This document shows, one piece after another, positions 46,305 through 54,891 of a DNA stretch of 64,000 nt; within the stretch, counting starts at the first letter, position 1, and each line of letters starts with the position of its first letter. The notes under the pieces are model-generated. The model was given only the letters and a program-made list of their open reading frames with translations, did no database searches and was not told where the DNA came from. The DNA is taken from positions 2,356,001 to 2,420,000 of the forward strand of contig OZ251535.1 of NCBI GenBank assembly GCA_965243165.1, written 5' to 3'. A program made the translations under genes and the position numbers. This DNA is from CATQHD01 sp965243165. Lineage in GTDB: Bacteria; Actinomycetota; Acidimicrobiia; Spongiisociales; Spongiisociaceae.

Positions 46305-46480
46305 CCGTCGGAGACCGGGGCCTCGGAGTTTGATAAACCGTCCCTGACCTGGGCAAACCCTCCCTGAGCGACCCTCAGCACAAGCAACGGTATCCCAAGT
46401 CAGAGATTCGATTTGACAAGTATGATATAAAGCAGGTAGTCTTACATTGCTTGATTATTTGGGGGGGGTCAGGTCTGGTA
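46305..46480 (+). repeat. Duplicated promoter/leader block, copy 1
   Basis: Alignable with 50183-50363: both contain a GAGACCGGGGCC-like segment, TGACCTGGG followed by A-rich then CTCC, a near-identical 52-base core from CGATTTGACAAGTATGATAT to TTGATTATT, and CAGGTCTGGTAGGTTGAGGA. A G8 tract at 46461-46468 is unique to this copy. Confidence 0.7.
46413..46442 (+). promoter_or_regulatory. Promoter of the Tat/propeller cluster
   Basis: TTGACA (46413-46418), an 18-base spacer and TAGTCT (46437-46442). TATGAT within the spacer is an alternative -10. The same layout recurs at 50294-50323. Confidence 0.65.
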
Positions 46481-46600
46481 GGTTGAGGATGAAGGAGAAT
46501 GAAATGGCCGACGGTGAACGCCGGGGCCTGGGTTCGCGGCAACCCTCCGGCCAACAAGAGGTCCTCCCCTGTGACCTTTGGCAACGAAAAGGAGTACCAC

Positions 46601-47152
46601 ATGAGATTGTCCGACCTGCCATCCGCCACCCAACCACCCGAGGGGCACCCCTTGGGCAAGGAGTGGAAACAAGCAAGACGCCGGACCACCCGACGAGAGT
46701 TCTTCGATCTCGTCATCCGGGCCGGCCTCGCTACCGGACTCGCGTTCGTATCACTCATGCCTACCGCCCGTCGAGTTTGGGCAACACACAGAACCAAGAC
46801 GTCAACGCATCAGCAGAGCGTCTACTGCTCGAATAGCCGTAACGGATGGGCTGGGAATACAGGCTGTTGTGAATGCGGGTCTCATGTAAGCCGTGCTCAC
46901 TGCGACACGGATGACTGGCACAGACATCATCGTCTGGCAGGTAGCCATTACGTGTATTACTACCGACAAGAAGCCCGTTGCGGCACAAAAAACCCAGACG
47001 ACCAAATAGACCTAAAATATGCCTGGCTATGGAGGAGAGGAAGTATCAACTGGCGTTGCTCTGACGGGGAATACAAGTACTGTGTACCCGGAAATGAGCG
47101 CTCTGTAGAGTGTGCTAGTTGGCAACCGTCAGTGTGTCCAGCACCTGTGTAG
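46601..47152 (+). CDS. Tat-exported cysteine-rich protein of unknown function
   Basis: 183 residues. The start at 46601 has AAAAGGAG six bases upstream. A twin-arginine signal, RRTTRREFFDLVIRAGLATG then a hydrophobic stretch, ends near ARRVWA (residue about 53). The mature part has ten cysteines, including adjacent pairs in NTGCCECGSH, plus INWRCSDGEYKYC. Tat export means it folds, perhaps with a cofactor, before secretion. The Tat signal, dense cysteines and neighbouring propeller-like proteins recall the light chain of methylamine dehydrogenase, but the cysteine order differs and no tryptophylquinone pair can be assigned; I do not claim that identity. A longer frame from 46499 is unsupported. 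Confidence 0.7.
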   Translation: MRLSDLPSATQPPEGHPLGKEWKQARRRTTRREFFDLVIRAGLATGLAFVSLMPTARRVWATHRTKTSTHQQSVYCSNSRNGWAGNTGCCECGSHVSRAHCDTDDWHRHHRLAGSHYVYYYRQEARCGTKNPDDQIDLKYAWLWRRGSINWRCSDGEYKYCVPGNERSVECASWQPSVCPAPV

Positions 47153-47194
47153 CTCTGACGAGTTATATCGTGTGTTTCTCGAAAGGCAGTAAAG

Positions 47195-48562
47195 GTGTCT
47201 CTGAAAGATCTGATAGGTGAACCAACAATATTGCTGAGGCTAATCGCGATCTGTGCGGCAGGAGTATTCGTCTTAGTATTTGCGCTGTACATGCGGATAA
47301 AGCCGCCTTCGGAGATGAGGCAAACTTCGGAGATCATGACAACCTTCGTTGCCGCTCCGGATAATAAAGCTAACGGTAAAGTGTTGGTTACAAGTACCTC
47401 GCTTCCACTTCTAACAGTACATAGATTACCGACATTCCATCAAATAGAAGACATACCATCCTCAATACCCATAACGCGGCTTGAAGGAACTATCAATGTA
47501 GATTTAGTAGATTTAGTAGATTTAAAGGTCATCATGTACGGTTTAGAAAGACACCATTCCATCTGGGGGGTGGCCGACTTTGCCAAGAATGTGTTCAACA
47601 TTTATCAAACGGGCGAACATCAGGTGCCTGGAGGCGGCGTAGACAGTGTATCGATCACGGCGGAGGGCGATGCCGTAATAGTAACTCCTGGTAATTCAAT
47701 TCCTCAGGTTTCCTTCTTTCCAGAGGCCGACTTCAGTAAGCAACCGACACCGCTTCGCCCTTCTAAAATTAGCAATGCTCATGGCATATCGGCCTATTCT
47801 TTGGATGTCATTACCGACCGAACCAATTCGATGATTTGGATGCTTCAACTCGAATATTTAGAAATCAACAGCCAACAGGAGGTCATAGAAACATGGGTGG
47901 ACCTCGTCAACGTCTACAGCGGAGAACCGGTCTTGACATTTGTTCTTCAAGAGAGGTATGTAATAGGAGGAGTTATTGATGATGGACTGGTTTTGATTGG
48001 CAAAGGAAGAATCCTCATACTGGAACACGACGGGAATTTGCATAGTTTTAAGGTGGAACTTGAAAATCCCGCAAGTTGGCAGAACGGCTTCCGGCCGATA
48101 GCAGCTCACGGAAAACATATAGCCTTGCTCAGACCGGATGGACAGGAAATGGTTATCGTAGATGTCGAAAGTCAAATGGCAACACCGGTCGCCAATCCTG
48201 GTCCTGGTGTCTGGATACCAAGCAGGATTCCTGTCATCCCAATAGCCTCCTTCCCGATAACCCAAGGAAATCAATTCGTAATCGGGTTTCGTTCAACCAC
48301 CGGTGACTGGTCTCTTCATACAATCAGCCTTCCTGAACAATCAAGTCGGCAACTAGGTGAATATCCCGGCCCGAAACCTAAGTATCCAACTCAACCATTG
48401 TTCTGGGCGAACAGCGCTACAGACGGTAACCTGGTGCTGGCCTTCACCGGCTGGCCCACGGCCCCCGAGGATTTCTCTTTGATGAATGTTGTCAAGGATG
48501 ACGGAACCTTGATACCAATAGTTCGCTTTCCAGAAAACTACTTTATATTGGATGCTGCCTGA
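47195..48562 (+). CDS. Secreted or anchored propeller-like protein, paralogue 1
   Basis: 455 residues from a GTG. One N-terminal membrane segment (about 13-33, ICAAGVFVLVFALYM) is followed by a repetitive beta-rich part: SVSITAEGDAVIVTPGNS, WVDLVNVYSGEPVLTFVL, GRILILEHDGNLHSF and EMVIVDVESQ. The repeated strand-turn pattern suggests a beta-propeller; no known family was recognised. It shares block order and the ending YFILDAA with the genes at 48574, 50380 and 51839. DNA is near 45-50% GC, well below the chromosome average here. It lies 42 bases behind the Tat gene. Confidence 0.75.
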   Translation: MSLKDLIGEPTILLRLIAICAAGVFVLVFALYMRIKPPSEMRQTSEIMTTFVAAPDNKANGKVLVTSTSLPLLTVHRLPTFHQIEDIPSSIPITRLEGTINVDLVDLVDLKVIMYGLERHHSIWGVADFAKNVFNIYQTGEHQVPGGGVDSVSITAEGDAVIVTPGNSIPQVSFFPEADFSKQPTPLRPSKISNAHGISAYSLDVITDRTNSMIWMLQLEYLEINSQQEVIETWVDLVNVYSGEPVLTFVLQERYVIGGVIDDGLVLIGKGRILILEHDGNLHSFKVELENPASWQNGFRPIAAHGKHIALLRPDGQEMVIVDVESQMATPVANPGPGVWIPSRIPVIPIASFPITQGNQFVIGFRSTTGDWSLHTISLPEQSSRQLGEYPGPKPKYPTQPLFWANSATDGNLVLAFTGWPTAPEDFSLMNVVKDDGTLIPIVRFPENYFILDAA

Positions 48563-48573
48563 AAGGAGCCGTC

Positions 48574-49914
48574 ATGATACGGGCACGACTCATCAGACTC
48601 TCAGCAATCATTTTATCTGTGTTGGCCGTGACGATATTCTGGGGAATATACCGTGCTGACAGAGTTGACGATCCTTCCACAGCTAGTTCCTCTCATATAA
48701 TTCCATCAACTGCCGCCTTTACAGATACAGCAAAGAATATCTCCATTCCCAGCGACGCGAATCCTCTCTCAACGAACATCTTGGCGTTGCCGTCAACTGC
48801 AGCAACCCAGCCTGCTCAATTCAGACCAGCCCTCCCGGCCATCCCAGTCCCTCCGCCCATCGTTGTGCCATTTGAATGGCCTGAATATCCCTTTTCCGGC
48901 AAATTGATTGCCGCAGAACCAAACAGCCCCAGCTTTACCGTATTGGACTTTACCGAGAAGGTGATGAAGATATATCCACTCGAACATCATCACCTGTTCG
49001 GTCCTCTCGACGATGTGATGCTCACCACACAGGGAGATATGATAGTCGTAACCAGCCAGACGGTCTTCTTTCTGCCTGAGGCAGATTTGAGCAGCGAACC
49101 AGTAATACTGCGTCCTTCCAAGAGTATCACCCTTCCGGGGTTCCCTGCCCATCTGAGCGTGCTGCCTGATCGTTCAGGATCTTCGATCTGGATAGTCCAG
49201 ACGAGCAACAAGAACCGAAGAGAAACACATGTAGATCTAGTGAACATAGAATCTGGTACAGCCCTATTGGCTGTCGTGCTTCGAGAAGGCGGATATATGC
49301 CAGTTGGAACACTTGATGATCAACTCGTATTGGTCGGCGATGATAACTTGTTGCTTTTGGCAAATGATGGAAGTACCGAGCATGCACAAGCCTGCCACGA
49401 TATGGATCGCGGCAACAAGGCAGCTACTGATGGAACTTTGCTCTACATCGCCGCCGCTTACAACCAATACATCGTATGCCTGATCGATAACTATAAGAGT
49501 TTGTTGATCGTAGATGTTGAAACAGATCATATCCATGAGCTTGAAGCTCCTGATGCTGGGACTTGGGCACCGTTCGACTTTCCAGGACTGCTCGATATAG
49601 GTACTCCGATGACGACACGATCAAACAAGTTAGCCATTGGGTTGTATCCAGCTGAAGATCAGAACCTTCCTGTAGATGAACAGCGATGGTCGCTCTACGA
49701 AATCACTCTAGATGACCAACGTATCTATCACATAATAGACGGACAAGGCCAGATGCCTAAAGCTGTATATCTGGGAGATCATATATTAGCCGCTTGGCGT
49801 TGGCCAGACTCACGCATCCATATCATAAACCGTGGAGAACATGAAAGCATGTCCCTGCTCACTTACATGCCAGAAAACCACACTGTATTTGACGCTGCCA
49901 TAATCGCACGGTGA
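48574..49914 (+). CDS. Secreted or anchored propeller-like protein, paralogue 2
   Basis: 446 residues, 11 bases after paralogue 1. A signal/anchor helix (LSAIILSVLAVTIFWGIYRA) is followed by a Ser/Thr/Pro-rich linker and the same beta-rich body: FTVLDFTEKVMKIYPLEHHH, DVMLTTQGDMIVVTSQ, VDLVNIESGTALLAVVL and SLLIVDVETD. It is the most divergent member and ends FDAAIIAR rather than FVLDAA. AT-rich relative to neighbours. Function unknown. Confidence 0.75.
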   Translation: MIRARLIRLSAIILSVLAVTIFWGIYRADRVDDPSTASSSHIIPSTAAFTDTAKNISIPSDANPLSTNILALPSTAATQPAQFRPALPAIPVPPPIVVPFEWPEYPFSGKLIAAEPNSPSFTVLDFTEKVMKIYPLEHHHLFGPLDDVMLTTQGDMIVVTSQTVFFLPEADLSSEPVILRPSKSITLPGFPAHLSVLPDRSGSSIWIVQTSNKNRRETHVDLVNIESGTALLAVVLREGGYMPVGTLDDQLVLVGDDNLLLLANDGSTEHAQACHDMDRGNKAATDGTLLYIAAAYNQYIVCLIDNYKSLLIVDVETDHIHELEAPDAGTWAPFDFPGLLDIGTPMTTRSNKLAIGLYPAEDQNLPVDEQRWSLYEITLDDQRIYHIIDGQGQMPKAVYLGDHILAAWRWPDSRIHIINRGEHESMSLLTYMPENHTVFDAAIIAR

Positions 49915-50182
49915 AACTACCCCCACCCCAATGGGCCTTTGGGCTTCGAGGTGAACCGCGATCTGGCGCGCTGGAGGAAGCGAGGGTGATCGGGCCCAGG
50001 TGGTACTCCCGGCAGACCGCCGTCAAGGAACCGGCCGGGTCAAAGCTGGGTCAGGACCGGGATACTCTAGGAGCGGCCCTCCACAAGAGGCGGATCATTG
50101 GGCTCCTTCGGCGTATCCCCCCCCCCCCAAGCATCGCATGCCCGTCCCTCGACCGCCGAAACCGTCCTCCCGCAGGAGGCCG
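49915..50182. other. Intergenic stretch with a C10 tract
   Basis: No credible gene. Contains a run of about ten C residues near 50117-50126. GC content is high again, in contrast to the genes before it. Confidence 0.45.
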
Positions 50183-50363
50183 TCCCAAACGTCTGAGACC
50201 CGGGGCCCTCAGAGCAGAAAATGGCTTTGACCTGGGAAAACCTTCTCCAGCGGACCCGATGCACCGCGTCGAATTCCTCAGTTTGACCTCGATTTGACAA
50301 GTATGATATAAAGAAGGTAACCTTACATTGCTTGATTATTCAGGCAGGTCTGGTAGGTTGAGG
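50183..50363 (+). repeat. Duplicated promoter/leader block, copy 2
   Basis: Second copy of the block at 46305-46480; the core around the promoter is about 95% identical, with small indels in the leader. Confidence 0.7.
50294..50323 (+). promoter_or_regulatory. Promoter of the second propeller gene group
   Basis: TTGACA (50294-50299), an 18-base spacer and TAACCT (50318-50323), matching the promoter at 46413-46442. Confidence 0.65.
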
Positions 50364-50379
50364 AGAGGACGAGAACGGA

Positions 50380-51822
50380 ATGGCCGAAGAGAGAGAACCT
50401 CCGGAAACTGCGTCCGAACAGATGACTGCACGGGTAACCCTTCGCTCGAAGGCGGTGACCTTGCCGGTGATGGCCTTGATCTGCCTGATGTTCACGAACG
50501 GCTGTCAGCCGACAGCGGACGAACTCGATCTGGCAAGCAACTCAGATCAGCTCAAGGAAACCAGCAGCGACGAAGGAGTCATGCACGATTCGTCATCCTC
50601 TATTGGAACCACTGCTCCATCTATCATAGCAACGGCAGCTTCGGCTGGAGAAGAAGCTGTTGTTGACACAAAGCCGTTGCTCAAGGTTACTCGACTGCCT
50701 GTATTCAGAATGGCCGCGTGGAAGTGGGTAAGAGGAGAGAAAGTGTTTGGAAGGGAAGGCCCAGAGGTCATACCTATGGCCTGGTATGACGAGCCGATTC
50801 CCTTGAAGATCATCGCGGCAGACCAAGGAGAGATAGCTGTAGTTGATTTCTACGAAAGGGTGCTGACAGTATACAGAGGGGACGATAATCCCTTGCCCGG
50901 CGACTATATTGAGGGTGTGACCATCACGCAGAGCGGGGGGTTAGTCGTCGCAACGGCCAGCGACTCATTGCCTAGGGTAGCCTACTTCCCAGATTCTGAC
51001 TTAGGTCAAACTCCGAGAGTTCTTCAACCTTCAAGGACTAGTGCAACCCTCCATGGTTTTGCTAATACTCTGGATATCTTGGCTGACCAGAATAATTCCC
51101 TGGTGTGGATGCTCCAGCACGACGATCAACAAATGGACAATGATCAAGTGAAGACCGAGACCTGGGTGGACCTCGTCGACGTCGATACAGGTGAAGCGGT
51201 GATGACCGCCAATATCGAAGGAGCATATTGGATCGCAGGTATCGTCGATGAGGGACTGCTGTTGGGCGGCAACGGGATTCATATCCTCGGCCGCGATGGC
51301 AACCTACGGGAGATCGCCATAGAAGGGGTGATGTACCATTGGGTTCTAGCGGCTCACGGTCAACACTTCGCGGTGCAGGACGAAGACGGAGAATTGGTGA
51401 TAATCGATATTGAAGGCAACAGTGGGCATCCCATCACCAAACCCGAGCCGGGCACTTGGACTCGAAACGGAATCCCCTTCACATATACTCGTTCCATAGC
51501 AAAAACACGAAGCGATTCGTTCGTGATCGGCTTTCGACCTACTGAAGGGGACTGGTCGCTCTATGAGATCGGTCTTTCCAGCAAATCGATTCGCAAGCTC
51601 GGCGAATACCCTACCCCTCCGCTCACAGAAAATGAGGAAAAGCACCTGTATAAACCGCTGTTCAACTCGGTGAGCGTCGCAGACGGTGACACCAAGCTAG
51701 CCTTCACGGGCTGGCCGACAGATCCTCTGGACACCACAACTATCAGCACCATCGATGACACCGGCAACTTGGTACCCGTGGTTCGTCTGCCCTTGGGGTA
51801 CTTCGTCCTAGACGCCGCGTAA
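50380..51822 (+). CDS. Lipoprotein, propeller-like, paralogue 3
   Basis: 480 residues. The N-terminal hydrophobic stretch VMALICLMFTNGCQPT ends in a Cys in lipobox-like context, so it is probably lipid-anchored outside. The body carries AVVDFYERVLTVYRGD, GVTITQSGGLVVATASDSLP, WVDLVDVDTGEAVMTANIEG and LVIIDIEGN, and the end is PLGYFVLDAA. An internal ATG (50422) just before the hydrophobic part is an alternative start. It is very similar to the next gene, so the two arose by a later duplication than the 47-50 kb pair. Confidence 0.78.
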   Translation: MAEEREPPETASEQMTARVTLRSKAVTLPVMALICLMFTNGCQPTADELDLASNSDQLKETSSDEGVMHDSSSSIGTTAPSIIATAASAGEEAVVDTKPLLKVTRLPVFRMAAWKWVRGEKVFGREGPEVIPMAWYDEPIPLKIIAADQGEIAVVDFYERVLTVYRGDDNPLPGDYIEGVTITQSGGLVVATASDSLPRVAYFPDSDLGQTPRVLQPSRTSATLHGFANTLDILADQNNSLVWMLQHDDQQMDNDQVKTETWVDLVDVDTGEAVMTANIEGAYWIAGIVDEGLLLGGNGIHILGRDGNLREIAIEGVMYHWVLAAHGQHFAVQDEDGELVIIDIEGNSGHPITKPEPGTWTRNGIPFTYTRSIAKTRSDSFVIGFRPTEGDWSLYEIGLSSKSIRKLGEYPTPPLTENEEKHLYKPLFNSVSVADGDTKLAFTGWPTDPLDTTTISTIDDTGNLVPVVRLPLGYFVLDAA

Positions 51823-51838
51823 GGAATGGGATGTACGC

Positions 51839-53227
51839 ATGAACGTCCAAGCCGACGTCCGCCTTAGAATGAAGATATTGCCAGCGGCAGCCATCGTCTT
51901 TCTTATGTTCACAGGCGGTTGCCAGCTGACCCATGAGGTTGAGCCGTCATCAAGCAATACCGCTCAATTTGGCGGCGCGGAAGACAGCGCGGGAGCAGTT
52001 ATGAACGATGTGTCATCTACTGGAGCAAGGCCGTCCTCGGTTGCGGAGGGAACTTCTGGTGCAGCCGATGAGGCACCGCTTCGCAAAGTCACCCGGTTGC
52101 CTGTATTCAGGAAAGAAGCGCCTGACGGTGTGAGGGAAGAAATATCAGGAAGGGAAGGCCCGGAGATCGTCCCCATGATATGGGACAGCGAGCCGATGTC
52201 GTTGAAGGTCATAGCGGGCGGAAGCGGTTTAGCTGTGGTCGATTTCTACGAGGGTGTTCTGAAGGTATACAGGCGAGGAGTTCATCTCACATCCAGAGGC
52301 GTAGTTGACGGTGTATCCATCACACAGAGCGGAGGTCTAGTCGTCGCAACGCACAGCGATTCGGTGCCTGAGATAACCTACTTTCCGGATTCTGACTTAG
52401 GTCAAACACCGAGGGCTCTTCGGCCTTCGAAGACCAGTTCAACTCCCTATGGAATCTCTCCTAATTTGGATATCTTGGCCGACCAGAATGGTTCTCTGGT
52501 GTGGATGGTCCAGTACGACTATCAACTGATAGACACTGATCAGGAGAAGGTTGAGACATGGGTGGACCTCGTCGACATCGATACAGGCGAGGCGGTGATG
52601 ACCGCCGATATCGAAGGAGACTATAGGATCGCAGGCATCGTTGATGAAGGTTTGCTGTTGGATCAGGCTCATGTCGAAGGCGGCCGCGGGATCTACATCC
52701 TCGACCGAGACGGCCATCTACGGGAGATCGCTGTGGATTATGAAAAGGTGAAACCCTACTGGATTCTAGCGGCTCACGGTCAAAACCTCGCATTGTGGGG
52801 TGAAGACAGAGAAATAGTGATAATCGATACTGAGAACAATCGTATGCACCCCATAGACAAACCAGGGCCGGGCGCTTGGACACCAACCGGAATACCCGAT
52901 ATACCGACGCGCTCCCTGACGAGAACGCAGGCTGATGAGTTCATCATCGGTTTTCGCCCGGCCGAAGGGAACTGGTCGCTGCATGGAATCAGCCTGGCCA
53001 ACCAGTCGGTTCGCAAAATAGGCGAATACGACACTCCTCCGCTCGTGGAAACCGAGCACAAATATTTGTCCAAACCGTTGTTCAGCGCAGTGAGCGCGGC
53101 GGACGGTGACATGGTACTGGCTTTCACCGGCTGGGAACCGACGACCATAAACATCGTCGGCGAAGGCGGCGGCTTGATACCGGCGGTCAGCCTGCCCAAG
53201 GGGTATTTCGTCTTGGACGCCGCATAG
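51839..53227 (+). CDS. Lipoprotein, propeller-like, paralogue 4
   Basis: 462 residues, 16 bases after paralogue 3. The lipoprotein signal is AAAIVFLMFTGGCQLT. The body matches paralogue 3 almost block for block: LAVVDFYEGVLKVYRRG, SITQSGGLVVATHSDSVPEI, WVDLVDIDTGEAVMTADIEG, EIVIIDTENN and a PKGYFVLDAA end. GC content is intermediate, higher than in paralogues 1 and 2. Function unknown; the family may bind a substrate or partner with the Tat-exported protein. Confidence 0.78.
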   Translation: MNVQADVRLRMKILPAAAIVFLMFTGGCQLTHEVEPSSSNTAQFGGAEDSAGAVMNDVSSTGARPSSVAEGTSGAADEAPLRKVTRLPVFRKEAPDGVREEISGREGPEIVPMIWDSEPMSLKVIAGGSGLAVVDFYEGVLKVYRRGVHLTSRGVVDGVSITQSGGLVVATHSDSVPEITYFPDSDLGQTPRALRPSKTSSTPYGISPNLDILADQNGSLVWMVQYDYQLIDTDQEKVETWVDLVDIDTGEAVMTADIEGDYRIAGIVDEGLLLDQAHVEGGRGIYILDRDGHLREIAVDYEKVKPYWILAAHGQNLALWGEDREIVIIDTENNRMHPIDKPGPGAWTPTGIPDIPTRSLTRTQADEFIIGFRPAEGNWSLHGISLANQSVRKIGEYDTPPLVETEHKYLSKPLFSAVSAADGDMVLAFTGWEPTTINIVGEGGGLIPAVSLPKGYFVLDAA

Positions 53228-53243
53228 AGAAGGAGAACGAGAC

Positions 53244-53402
53244 ATGAATGTACGCATTGCGCCCAAGCGCACCATCCCGCTCCTATTGCTCGGTGTTCCT
53301 CTCGCCGCAGGGGCGGCGCTCTGGACCGCATCTCATGACCAGGTGTGGATCTGGTTCATGCTCGGGACGTCCGCCGCGGTCTCGGTGTCGGGGTCGACCT
53401 GA
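53244..53402 (+). CDS. Short membrane ORF, N-terminal half of a gene split by TGA
   Basis: 52 codons from an ATG with AGAAGGAG upstream, encoding two hydrophobic segments (IPLLLLGVPLAAGAALW and WIWFMLGTSAAVSV) and ending at TGA 53400-53402. The frame reopens at once and continues, in the same register, into the membrane protein at 53421. Either a nonsense mutation has split one gene or the TGA is read through; two independent genes are less likely because the second has no ribosome-binding site. Confidence 0.5.
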   Translation: MNVRIAPKRTIPLLLLGVPLAAGAALWTASHDQVWIWFMLGTSAAVSVSGST

Positions 53403-53420
53403 ACGTTCAATTCGGCCTGG

Positions 53421-53972
53421 ATGGTCGACAGCCCCGGTCGGGGGCCCCGCAACATCCTGGCATTCGCCGCCGCCTGCGTCTTGGGAGGTTCGGTTACCGG
53501 ATTCACCCTGGCCGTCATCGGAGGCTTGATTCCTGTCACCCCGCCGCCCGGCCCCACGGTCGCCGGGCTGGCCGTTCTCGCCTGCCTCGCCCTGTTGCGG
53601 GACTTGGGCGTCATCCGCTTCTGGATGCCGGAGAACCGCCGCCAGGTGCGCCAGACCGTCCTCCGGCTCCGCCCGTTGGTGGGAGACATCATGTTCGGGT
53701 TCGAGATGGGAACCGGCGCTCGAACCTACGTACCCGCCGCCGCCCCGTACCTGATAATCATCGCCGTTGTCCTATTCGGTGAAGGCGCCGTCCCCGGGCT
53801 GGCAACCGGAGCCGCGTTCGGTTTGTGCCGGGGGCTGGTGGTCGCGGACCGGTCGCTGCACAGGAACCGCGCCGGTTGGGATGCGGCCCTGGAGCGCCGC
53901 CAACGGTTGCTGCCCCTGATCGGCCTGGCAACGGCCGTCCCCCTGATCATCCTCCTGGCAACAAGCCCATAA
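53421..53972 (+). CDS. Multi-pass membrane protein of unknown function
   Basis: 183 residues with four or five membrane segments (for example NILAFAAACVLGGSVTGF, TVAGLAVLACLALLRDLG and PYLIIIAVVLFG). The central FGFEMGTGARTYVPAAAPY carries Gly, Glu and Arg in a membrane context and loosely resembles thiol-disulphide membrane carriers of the DsbD/CcdA or Mau type, but lacks their paired cysteines. It is in frame with 53244-53402 upstream of an in-frame TGA. It lies behind the propeller genes on the same strand and converges with birA. Confidence 0.6.
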   Translation: MVDSPGRGPRNILAFAAACVLGGSVTGFTLAVIGGLIPVTPPPGPTVAGLAVLACLALLRDLGVIRFWMPENRRQVRQTVLRLRPLVGDIMFGFEMGTGARTYVPAAAPYLIIIAVVLFGEGAVPGLATGAAFGLCRGLVVADRSLHRNRAGWDAALERRQRLLPLIGLATAVPLIILLATSP

Positions 53973-53988
53973 CCGGGGCTCTTCAGTC

Positions 53989-54699
53989 TCAAAAGGAACT
54001 GCGGACCTCGGACACCGCGCCGGAGGTGAGGGTGATGAGGCCTCGAGGAGAGTCGACCAGCAGCCCCCCTTCATCAGTTATGTCCAGAGCCGTGCCGGCG
54101 CCGTCGGGGGACCAGGTGATTTGCTGCCCCAGGGTGGAGCAGCGGCGGCGGTATTCCTCGCGGGGCCAATCGGCGGGGCCGCCTGCAAGGAACTCAAGCA
54201 GGCACTCGGCCCAGCGCCGGGCCAGCTGCGGGGCGCATCCGGGGCCGGGGTCTTCGGCGAACAGCGCCCCCAGCCCGGGCGGGGGATCCGGCCAGTAGAG
54301 GTTGGCCCCCCACCCCACCACCAGCAAGCCGCCGAACGCCTCGGTGAGAATCCCGCCCAGCTTGTCTTCCCCCCGCATCAGGTCGTTGGGCCACTTGAGG
54401 GACAAATCCGCCGCCCCCGGCCCGGCGTCCGCCGCCGTCTCCTCCAGAGACCGCATGGCCGCCGCCCCGGCCGCCAGGGCCGTCCTCGGCCATGTAGAAG
54501 AGGGCCACCCCAAGCGGACTCCTAAAGAAGCAGCCAGCGCCGCAGGCGCGGTGTCCCAAACGGCGCCGGAGCGGCCCCTCCCCTTCGTCTGGCGGCCCGC
54601 CACCGCCAACAGCGGGCGCTCCCCGGCCCGGCGGCGCACCTCGTCCTGGGTGGAGGCGGCCTGATCGAGCTCTACCATGTCGAACAGGGGTGTAGCCAT
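53989..54699 (-). CDS. birA: Biotin-[acetyl-CoA-carboxylase] ligase
   Basis: A 236-residue single-domain (class I) biotin protein ligase without the N-terminal regulatory HTH. The active-site loop GRQTKGRGRSGAVWDT has the conserved GRGR; LKWPNDLM binds the substrate and KLGGILTEA follows. It attaches biotin to carrier lysines; the obvious target is the carboxylase alpha chain encoded 2 kb downstream. Confidence 0.92.
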   Translation of the reverse strand: MATPLFDMVELDQAASTQDEVRRRAGERPLLAVAGRQTKGRGRSGAVWDTAPAALAASLGVRLGWPSSTWPRTALAAGAAAMRSLEETAADAGPGAADLSLKWPNDLMRGEDKLGGILTEAFGGLLVVGWGANLYWPDPPPGLGALFAEDPGPGCAPQLARRWAECLLEFLAGGPADWPREEYRRRCSTLGQQITWSPDGAGTALDITDEGGLLVDSPRGLITLTSGAVSEVRSSF

Positions 54700-54891
54700 C
54701 CCCGGCCTCTCGAGGTCTAAAACACAGCCGGCGTCAGGATAGGCGCGCCCGCGGACGGCCCGCCCCGGAAGCCGGAAGGTTGTTCTCCGGCGGGGCGGGG
54801 CCTATCGTTCTACGCGCCCCCGGGCTTCCCGGCCGAGACCCCGGCCCGGACGCAGCCGACAGGACAACAGGACAAAGGAACAGGTGAACGC

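Noticed and set aside
46601..47152. Naming the Tat protein methylamine dehydrogenase light chain (mauA)
   Set aside because: The cysteine order does not align, the two cofactor tryptophans cannot be placed, and mauG/mauD-like genes are absent from the window.
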